The notes beneath the pieces were generated by a model. The model was given only the letters and a program-made list of their open reading frames with translations, did not search any database and had not been told where the DNA came from. Positions 13,238 to 18,471 of a stretch of 18,471 nucleotides of DNA are shown here, in pieces. The position numbers were made by a program, and so were the translations under genes. Within the stretch, counting starts at the first letter, position 1. Every line of letters starts with the position of its first letter. Source of the DNA: CAZOKH01 sp964580315 (GTDB lineage: Bacteria; Chloroflexota; Anaerolineae; Anaerolineales; Anaerolineaceae); NCBI GenBank assembly GCA_964580315.1, contig CAZOKH010000072.1, positions 1 through 18,471 of the forward strand, given 5' to 3'.

Positions 13238-13971
13238 ATCTGAGCTTGCGGTATGCCGACGGGGCTGAAAGCCTGCGGGATATCAACCTGAGAATTCCAG
13301 CCAACCAGATTACGGTGATTTTTGGACCGGCTGGCGGGGGCAAATCAACCTTGCTGCGCACGCTCAACCGTCTGAACGATCTAACTGATGTGGCTCAACT
13401 TACGGGGCACGTGCTGCTCAATGGTGAAAATATCCTCGATCCTGATTACGATGTAATTGAGCTGCGCCGCAAAGTGGGCATGGTGTTCTCGCGCCCGGTC
13501 ACCCTGCCGTTGAGCATATACGAAAACCTTGCCTACGGCCCGCGCATGGCAGGTGAAACCAGCAAAACCCGCCTGGATGAAGTGGTGGAATGGTCGCTGC
13601 GTCAGGCGGTGTTGTGGGATGAGGTGTACGACCGGCTGGATACACCGGCCAATGACCTTTCGGGCGGGCAAAAGCAGCGCCTGTGCCTGGCGCGCACGCT
13701 GGCGCTCAAACCCGAGGTGGTTTTGCTGGACGAACCCACTTCGGCGCTTGACCCGGTATCGACGGCAAAAATCGAGAGTGTGCTGCAAGACTTGAAAGAA
13801 CAATTTACCATCATCCTGGCGCCGCACAACACGCAGCAAGCCGCCCGCACGGCTGATTTCGCCGCCTTTTTCTTGCAGGGCGAGTTGATCGAAACCGCCC
13901 CGGGCACTGAAATTTTCATGCGCCCGCGCGAAAAACGCACCCAGGAATATGTCGAAGGACGTTTTGGGTAA
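13216..13971 (+). CDS. pstB: phosphate ABC transporter ATP-binding protein PstB
   Basis: 251 aa, usual size. Energises phosphate import through PstCA. Visible: Walker A GPAGGGKST (37-45), signature LSGGQ (148-152), Walker B VVLLDEPTSALDP (168-180) and H-loop H204 in APHNTQQAAR. The MSIYENVAYG-like PstB hallmark appears as LSIYENLAYG. The Q-loop, normally VGMVFQ-P in PstB, reads VGMVFSRP, so Ser92 replaces the glutamine. The H-loop Thr is Pro203. These are unusual but look like a family variant, as the rest is intact. AAAGGTAAGT precedes the ATG, supplied by the repeat end. It is separated from pstSCA by the repeat/GxxExxY insertion, so it may need its own promoter. A hairpin at 13977-14005 follows; no phoU is present. 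Confidence 0.92.
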   Translation: MDKIVIEHLSLRYADGAESLRDINLRIPANQITVIFGPAGGGKSTLLRTLNRLNDLTDVAQLTGHVLLNGENILDPDYDVIELRRKVGMVFSRPVTLPLSIYENLAYGPRMAGETSKTRLDEVVEWSLRQAVLWDEVYDRLDTPANDLSGGQKQRLCLARTLALKPEVVLLDEPTSALDPVSTAKIESVLQDLKEQFTIILAPHNTQQAARTADFAAFFLQGELIETAPGTEIFMRPREKRTQEYVEGRFG

Positions 13972-14016
13972 AAAAACAGACTTCCTGACATTGGCAGGAA
14001 GTCTGATAGCTGATTT
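13970..14016. terminator. bidirectional hairpin terminator between pstB and aldolase
   Basis: CAGACTTCCTG (13977-13987) and CAGGAAGTCTG (13995-14005) form a perfect 11-bp stem with a 7-nt loop. The A-run at 13970-13976 becomes a T-run for minus-strand transcripts, so it ends the aldolase transcript well. A weaker T-run (14013-14017) serves pstB. Confidence 0.8.
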
Positions 14017-14022
14017 TTGAAC

Positions 14023-14049
14023 AAGACGGCGCAAGCCGTTTTTTATTTT
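14023..14049 (+). terminator. second plus-strand terminator after pstB
   Basis: ACGGC-GCAA-GCCGT (14026-14039), a GNRA-capped stem extended by A-T and G-T pairs, followed by TTTTTTATTTT. It slightly overlaps the 3' end of the convergent aldolase gene. Confidence 0.75.
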
Positions 14050-14828
14050 AACGCGTCTTCAACACTGCAATTTTCATGAACAATTTTCATCACAGCGCGC
14101 AACACGGCAGTGGGGTTTTCACTTTGCCATACGTTGCGACCCACGGCAACGCCGTGCCCGCCGCAATCCATGCAGGTTTTTAGCGTGCTGAGGAATTCTT
14201 TGGGGTCTGATGTCTTGTCACCGCCGGATAGTAAAACCGGGATGGGGCATGATTCAATGACTTCGGTGAAAGTTTCTTTGGAACCTGTGTAATAGGTTTT
14301 AACAATGTCTGCGCCCAGTTCGGCGCCAATGCGGGCCGCCCACTTCACGTGTTTTACGTCGTAGTTGTTTTCAAATCCCCACGGATACATGATCGCCAGG
14401 AGCGGCATTCCCAGGCGGTCGCAATCAATGGCAATTTCAGCAAGGCCTTTCAACATGTCGCTGGTGCGCTGCGGGCCAACCAGCACATGCGCTGAAACGG
14501 CGCTGGCTCCCATGCTCATGGCGTGTTCCACAGTGTCAGCAAACATGAAGTAATCCGGTTCAGGCCCCATGAATGTGCAGGAATCGATGGATGCAATGTA
14601 GGGAATATTGTATTCCAGAAAACTTGGATAAACCTGTTTGAATGCGCCAACCGGCATAAAGAACGTGTCGGGTTTTTCTTTGCTGAGTAAGCGCACAGTT
14701 TCGATGGGGTTGACAATACCCGGAACCGGGCCGACCACTGCGGCGTGATCCATGGCTACCATTACGGAATTTCCGCTTTTGCGGTTGAAAATTTGGTTTA
14801 AACGAACTTTCTTACCGATCTCAGACAT
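14043..14828 (-). CDS. class I aldolase of the DhnA/LacD/LsrF (DeoC-like) family
   Basis: 261 aa TIM-barrel aldolase. The Schiff-base lysine is K177 in the strand GADIVKTYYTG (172-182). Other family marks are VMVAMDHA (22-29), PLLAIMYPWG (142-151, with Y148), VLLSGGDK (198-205, phosphate-binding region) and GHGVAVGRNVWQ (224-235). Such enzymes include archaeal-type fructose-1,6-bisphosphate aldolase, LsrF and 2-amino-3,7-dideoxy-D-threo-hept-6-ulosonate synthase. They cleave or form C-C bonds through a lysine imine, without metal. GGAG lies about 10 nt before the ATG. The gene is divergent from the dehydrogenase operon, so it probably acts in the same sugar or polyol pathway, for example cleaving a ketose phosphate. 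The precise substrate is not readable. Confidence 0.85.
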   Translation of the reverse strand: MSEIGKKVRLNQIFNRKSGNSVMVAMDHAAVVGPVPGIVNPIETVRLLSKEKPDTFFMPVGAFKQVYPSFLEYNIPYIASIDSCTFMGPEPDYFMFADTVEHAMSMGASAVSAHVLVGPQRTSDMLKGLAEIAIDCDRLGMPLLAIMYPWGFENNYDVKHVKWAARIGAELGADIVKTYYTGSKETFTEVIESCPIPVLLSGGDKTSDPKEFLSTLKTCMDCGGHGVAVGRNVWQSENPTAVLRAVMKIVHENCSVEDALK

Positions 14829-14991
14829 TTCTTATCTCCTATCACGATACTATATAAATGAGAATAAACGAGAACTAATAAAAATATATATTGACAAACA
14901 CACAGTAAAGATAATATAATATTATCATAATACATCAACAATCGCAAATGATGATCACCTATTGTTAGAAAATATGATTATATGATAAGAA
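14829..14991. promoter_or_regulatory. divergent promoter region of the aldolase and dehydrogenase operon
   Basis: AT-rich 163-bp spacer. Plus strand: TTGACA (14891-14896) and TATAAT (14915-14920), spaced 18 bp, give a start near 14927 and a leader of about 65 nt. Minus strand: a TATAGT-like -10 near 14848-14853 with a weak TTAGTT -35 could serve the aldolase. GAGAATAAA and GAGAACTAA direct repeats lie between the two. Confidence 0.6.
14910..14926. promoter_or_regulatory. 17-bp palindrome over the -10 element, operator candidate
   Basis: GATAATAT-A-ATATTATC is a perfect inverted repeat (8-bp arms) covering the TATAAT of the dehydrogenase operon. Position and symmetry fit a repressor site, but AT-rich palindromes also arise by chance and no regulator gene is in the window. 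Confidence 0.45.
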
Positions 14992-16734
14992 ATGAGAATG
15001 CCAATGGATACCCCAAAACTTCAAAGTTATCAACAATCTCAAGCCCCTCTGCCCAAAACACAGTACACCTGGCCCCTTTACGGTTCGGGCGTGGACAACC
15101 TTGGGAAAAATGGACAGGCCGTGGCCGCCCCTGTTCCTGCTTATGGTGAAAATGAATTATTGATGCGCATTGATGCGGTCAGTTTGTGTTATACAGATTT
15201 GAAAGAGATTGATCAAGGCGAAAACCATCCGCGCTTAAAAGGGCGCGATTTGCAGACCAACCCCATTATCCCAGGGCATGAATTGAGCATGACCGTGGTG
15301 GGTGTGGGTGCCAAATTAAGCAATCAATATAAAATCGGCGACCGCTATACCATGCAGCCCGATGTGTGGGTGGATGGGAAGAGTGTTCCATTCTGCTTCG
15401 GCATGGACGGCGCCTACCGCCAGTTTGCGGTGATTGATCAGCGGATTATGGCAGGCGATGCAGGCAACTACCTGATCCCGGTGCCGGAAGGCATGACCTA
15501 TGCCGCATCCGCCATTACAGAACCCTGGGCATGTGTTGAGGCAGCCTATCGGATGGAATATCGCGAATCGTTCCGCGCCAATGGTTCAGTTCTGTTCTTT
15601 GGCTCAGCGGCTTCGCGCAAGGGCTTTACGGTCGATGAAAAATGGCTGGAAAAATCCAGGCCGGCGGTTGTGTATGTGTGCGAAGTCCCGGCTGATCTGA
15701 AAGAATCGCTTGCCGCAGTTTGCAAAAAACAGGCGATTGAGTTAAAGGCCATTTCCCGCCAGGAGATTTCTGAAGGTGAATTGCTGTTTGATGACCTGCT
15801 GCTGCTGGATGGCTCGGCTGAGGATGTGAACCTGCTTTCAACGCACCTGGCAAAAGGCGCTGTGACGGCTTTGCTGAATGAAAAACCCCTGTCTGGTCCC
15901 ATTGAAATTGACCTGGGCTGCCTGCATTACGATGAAATCTATTACGTCGGCTCAACCAGCCTGGATGTTTCTGATGCGTATCGTTCGAACCCTGCCCGAC
16001 CCGAGTTCAAAGCGGGCGGCAGAACGTGGATTTTGGGAGCGGGCGGACCGATGGGACGCATGCACTTGCAGCGCGCCATCGAATCACAAAATGGTCCTGC
16101 GGTCATCGTGGCAAGTGAAGTGAGCGACATCAGGCTTGAAGCGCTGCGTGAATTTTTTGGTCCTCTGGCAGAGAAAAACAATAAAAAACTGCTGCTGATT
16201 AACCCGGTGGGAAACCGCAGCGGCTTTGAAAAAATGATGGAAGAGTGTTTAAACCAGGGTGGTTTTGACGACATTGAGGTGATGGTTACCCTGCCGCCCA
16301 TTATTGCAGAAGCCTGCACTTACCTGGCCCCCAATGGTATGGTGAATATTTTTGCCGGTATGAAACGCGGCGTGAAGATGACCATTGACGCCTGGATGAT
16401 CATTGGAAGCCGTCAGGCTCGCTTCATTGGACACAGTGGTTCCGGTCTGGACGATCAAAAAGCGGTGGTAAACCGCTGCATCGCCGGACAACTGGACCCC
16501 AATTTGTCAGTGGCTGCTGTTGCGGGTTTGATGCAAATTGCCGACGGCGTGCGCGCCACCCACGATTCGATTTACCCTGGAAAGATTGTAATCTTCCCCC
16601 AGATCATAAACTTCCCACTGACCGGTTTGTCAGCTTTAAAAGAAAAATTACCACAGGTGTATGCAAAACTCGGCGAGAATGAAACCTGGAATCGCAACGC
16701 TGAAGAAGCCTTCCTGGAAAGCGAGCTTCCCTGA
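14992..16734 (+). CDS. enlarged zinc-type (MDR) dehydrogenase
   Basis: 580 aa, against 340-430 for common medium-chain dehydrogenases. The GroES-like catalytic part shows C66-x2-D69 (LCYTDLK), GHE (95-97) and AITEPWACVEAAY (E177), i.e. the catalytic-zinc site; the four-Cys structural-zinc loop is absent. The cofactor motif GAGGPMG (349-355) comes late. Between about 197 and 340 there is an extra domain that itself starts with a Rossmann-like strand (SVLFFGSAA, 199-207). The arrangement resembles L-sorbose-1-phosphate reductase-like members that act on sugar phosphates, by inference. In-frame ATGs at 14992, 14998 and 15004 leave the exact start open. The stop lies 2 bp before the next ATG. It likely oxidises or reduces a sugar or sugar phosphate with NAD(P). 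Confidence 0.8.
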   Translation: MRMPMDTPKLQSYQQSQAPLPKTQYTWPLYGSGVDNLGKNGQAVAAPVPAYGENELLMRIDAVSLCYTDLKEIDQGENHPRLKGRDLQTNPIIPGHELSMTVVGVGAKLSNQYKIGDRYTMQPDVWVDGKSVPFCFGMDGAYRQFAVIDQRIMAGDAGNYLIPVPEGMTYAASAITEPWACVEAAYRMEYRESFRANGSVLFFGSAASRKGFTVDEKWLEKSRPAVVYVCEVPADLKESLAAVCKKQAIELKAISRQEISEGELLFDDLLLLDGSAEDVNLLSTHLAKGAVTALLNEKPLSGPIEIDLGCLHYDEIYYVGSTSLDVSDAYRSNPARPEFKAGGRTWILGAGGPMGRMHLQRAIESQNGPAVIVASEVSDIRLEALREFFGPLAEKNNKKLLLINPVGNRSGFEKMMEECLNQGGFDDIEVMVTLPPIIAEACTYLAPNGMVNIFAGMKRGVKMTIDAWMIIGSRQARFIGHSGSGLDDQKAVVNRCIAGQLDPNLSVAAVAGLMQIADGVRATHDSIYPGKIVIFPQIINFPLTGLSALKEKLPQVYAKLGENETWNRNAEEAFLESELP

Positions 16735-16736
16735 TC

Positions 16737-18440
16737 ATGGCTGAAAAACAAATTGTCATCTGGGGCGCCGGGCGAATTGGGCGCGGTTTTGTTGGAGACC
16801 TGTTTTCAGACTCAGGTTATCAGCTTATCTTTGTGGATGAAGCCAGGCCGCTGGTAGATCAACTGGTGAGCAGGGGACAATATACTGTGGTGCGCGCCAC
16901 CAGCGAAACAAACATTGAGCGGGTAAACATTAAGGGTTATGCGGCTTACCATTCTTCTCAAAAGGAAGAAGTTGAAAAAGCGATTATTGATACCGACCTG
17001 GTTGCAGTTGCCGTATTTCCGCAAAACTTTGAGAGTGTGGCGCAAGAACTGGCAACCTTGATACTACGTCGAAGAGCGGTTCGCCCGCAGGATTCCATCA
17101 ATATTATTTTGTGCACCAACCTGATTCATGCCGGCCCCATTTTCCAAAAGCATCTCTATGCCAACCTGACCGCCGCTGACCAGGAATATTTTTCCAGCAA
17201 GGTTGGGGTTGTGGAATCGCTGGTCATTCGAATTGCGCCCAATCCACCCCAGGCTGAACTGGCCAATGACCCGCTGGTGGTGTGGACAAACGGTTATTCT
17301 GTGCTTCCGGTCGAAGAGAAAGCCTTCAAAGGTGCAGTCCCCGCGGTGAAATCCTTCCGGCTGGTGAAAGACATGCGTTCAGAAGAACGCCGCAAGATAT
17401 ATACTTACAATATGTGCCATGCAGTTTTGTCCTATCATGGTTACCTTGCCGGACACCCGCAACTGGTTGACTGCCTGGCTGACCCCTTGATTCGTGCCGA
17501 GGCGCAGGGGGCGCTGGATGAGGTGAGCAAGACCCTTCAGCTTGAACTGGGCTTCTCTGAAAGTGATATGGCGGTCTGGGTGCAGGGCGTAATCGAACAA
17601 ACAGACAACCGCACGGTTGGCGACACAGTGGTGCGTTCAGCCGCTGACCCGCTGCGCAAGCTCCATCGCGACGACCGGCTTATCGGCCCGGCGCTGCTGT
17701 GCCTGAAAAATGGCATTCAACCTGTTCACTTGATTAAAGCAATTGGCGCAGCATTCCATTACCGAAATGCCGAAGATGCGAACTCATTGAAATTGGGTGA
17801 TATGATCAGTCAAAATGGATTGAAACATACCATTCGCGATGTGTGCGGGCTTGGTGAAAACAGCATGGAGGTTGGTTTGGCAATAGAAATTGAGAATGCT
17901 TATCATCAGGTTGAAGAGGATATTGCCTGGCGCGAGAAAGCAAAAAAAGCTTATGAACTGGGTTTCGAATATGAAAAGGTTTACCATGGCTGCGGACAGT
18001 GTGTTTTTGCGGCCGTCTCTGAAACCCTGGGATGTTTTGACCCTGAAACCTTCAAGGCTGCCACGGGCTTATGCGGCGGCGTTGGTTTGAAGACAGATTG
18101 CAGCTGCTCGGCATTTGCCGGGGGTGTGCTGGCAATTGGCAAGCTATTTCCACGCAGCAGAGAAAATTTTGGCGGCGACCGTGAAAGTAAATACGCCAAC
18201 TTTGCGCTTGTGCAGCAGTTGCACGACCGCATTATCCAGGAATACGGCACCATTATTTGTGGAAAAATCCACGAAAAGAAATACGGCCGCTCTTACGATT
18301 TGAGCAATAAGGAAGATAGCAAACTGTTTGAAGCAGCCGGGGCGCACGGCGACACGGGCTGTACGGATGTGGTGGGCAAAGTGGCGCAATTTACGGTTGA
18401 AATTCTTGCGCCTGTCATGAAAACATTATCGAAGGAGTAA
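16737..18440 (+). CDS. mannitol-1-phosphate dehydrogenase-like protein fused to a C_GCAxxG_C_C domain
   Basis: 567 aa in one open frame. Residues 1 to about 395 form a mannitol-dehydrogenase-family enzyme. It has the NAD site GAGRIGRG (10-17), CTNLIHAGPIF (about 122-132), and the catalytic set K220-x4-N225-x2-H228 (KIYTYNMCH), matching the Lys/Asn/His triad of mannitol dehydrogenases. MtlD enzymes (about 380 aa) interconvert mannitol-1-phosphate and fructose-6-phosphate. Residues about 401-567 are a C_GCAxxG_C_C family domain: AYELGFEYEKVYHGCGQC (C419, C422), GLCGGVG (C446), CSCSAFAGGVLAIG (C455, C457), then further Cys and His (IICGKIHEK, GDTGCTD). This cysteine-rich domain is thought to be redox active and is normally a separate protein. 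The gene is coupled to the upstream dehydrogenase (2-bp gap). The fusion may link the polyol step to a metal or thiol redox centre. Confidence 0.88.
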   Translation: MAEKQIVIWGAGRIGRGFVGDLFSDSGYQLIFVDEARPLVDQLVSRGQYTVVRATSETNIERVNIKGYAAYHSSQKEEVEKAIIDTDLVAVAVFPQNFESVAQELATLILRRRAVRPQDSINIILCTNLIHAGPIFQKHLYANLTAADQEYFSSKVGVVESLVIRIAPNPPQAELANDPLVVWTNGYSVLPVEEKAFKGAVPAVKSFRLVKDMRSEERRKIYTYNMCHAVLSYHGYLAGHPQLVDCLADPLIRAEAQGALDEVSKTLQLELGFSESDMAVWVQGVIEQTDNRTVGDTVVRSAADPLRKLHRDDRLIGPALLCLKNGIQPVHLIKAIGAAFHYRNAEDANSLKLGDMISQNGLKHTIRDVCGLGENSMEVGLAIEIENAYHQVEEDIAWREKAKKAYELGFEYEKVYHGCGQCVFAAVSETLGCFDPETFKAATGLCGGVGLKTDCSCSAFAGGVLAIGKLFPRSRENFGGDRESKYANFALVQQLHDRIIQEYGTIICGKIHEKKYGRSYDLSNKEDSKLFEAAGAHGDTGCTDVVGKVAQFTVEILAPVMKTLSKE

Positions 18441-18448
18441 ACAGGCTC

Positions 18449-18471
18449 ATGCTTTCGGAACAATTAAAAAT
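18449..18471 (+). CDS. partial gene at the window edge
   Basis: ATG at 18449 with AAGGAG inside the end of the previous gene, 11 nt upstream, then the codons for MLSEQLK before the window ends. It is the probable third gene of the operon; the product cannot be identified. Confidence 0.55.

Noticed and set aside
1..18471. tRNA, rRNA or riboswitch genes
   Set aside because: Reading through the intergenic stretches gave no cloverleaf with a TTCGA-type arm, no rRNA segments, and no riboswitch motif that I could recognise.

Overview
This window (about 18.4 kb, mid-GC, one 100-N gap) looks like a scaffold from an uncultured member of the Chloroflexota, most likely Anaerolineae. That placement is an inference. 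It rests on a SpoVS gene away from any sporulation genes, a lipoprotein with a Thr/Pro-rich stalk and TolB-like propeller, intergenic arrays of short CGC-AAG palindromic repeats around a GxxExxY gene, and overall gene style. No rRNA or tRNA gene was seen, so the taxonomy is not proven.

Layout. 146-3481: nucleotide salvage. A deoxyguanosine-kinase-like gene and a nucleotidyltransferase-domain gene are followed by a 632-bp AT-rich non-coding region rich in DnaA boxes. Then come spoVS and, on the opposite strand, a deoxyadenosine/deoxycytidine-kinase-like gene. 3540-3785: a 58-aa ferredoxin whose second cluster motif has His in place of Cys, with its own terminator and promoter. 4012-6447: a TolB-like lipoprotein convergent with a cation diffusion facilitator. 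6463-6817: an intergenic strip holding three different extragenic repeats. 6818-8732: a two-gene overlapping unit of a DEDDh exonuclease and an unrecognised protein with a nucleotidyltransferase-like motif. 8967-9317: an AhpD-like carboxymuconolactone decarboxylase family protein. 9379-13971: a pstSCAB phosphate-uptake locus interrupted between pstA and pstB by about 1.1 kb of repeats that enclose a GxxExxY (PDDEXK_3) gene; no phoU follows. 14043-14828 (minus): a class I DhnA/LacD/LsrF-type aldolase. It is divergent from an operon of an enlarged zinc-type dehydrogenase (14992), a mannitol-1-phosphate-dehydrogenase-like protein fused to a C_GCAxxG_C_C redox domain (16737), and a third gene cut by the window edge (18449).

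How the parts work together. The two deoxynucleoside kinases resemble the complementary Dgk and Dck pair of Firmicutes and should together phosphorylate purine deoxynucleosides and deoxycytidine. PstSCAB imports phosphate. The last block (aldolase, MDR dehydrogenase, polyol-phosphate dehydrogenase fusion) looks like a pathway for a sugar, sugar alcohol or sugar phosphate, controlled from a shared divergent promoter with a 17-bp palindrome over the -10 element.

Most unusual items: the oriC-like DnaA-box field (1862-2135), the MtlD/C_GCAxxG_C_C fusion, the exonuclease/NTase pair, and the repeat-GxxExxY-repeat insertion with 187-bp identical flanks. The N gap is very probably artificial, because the two contig ends share an exact 55-bp overlap.
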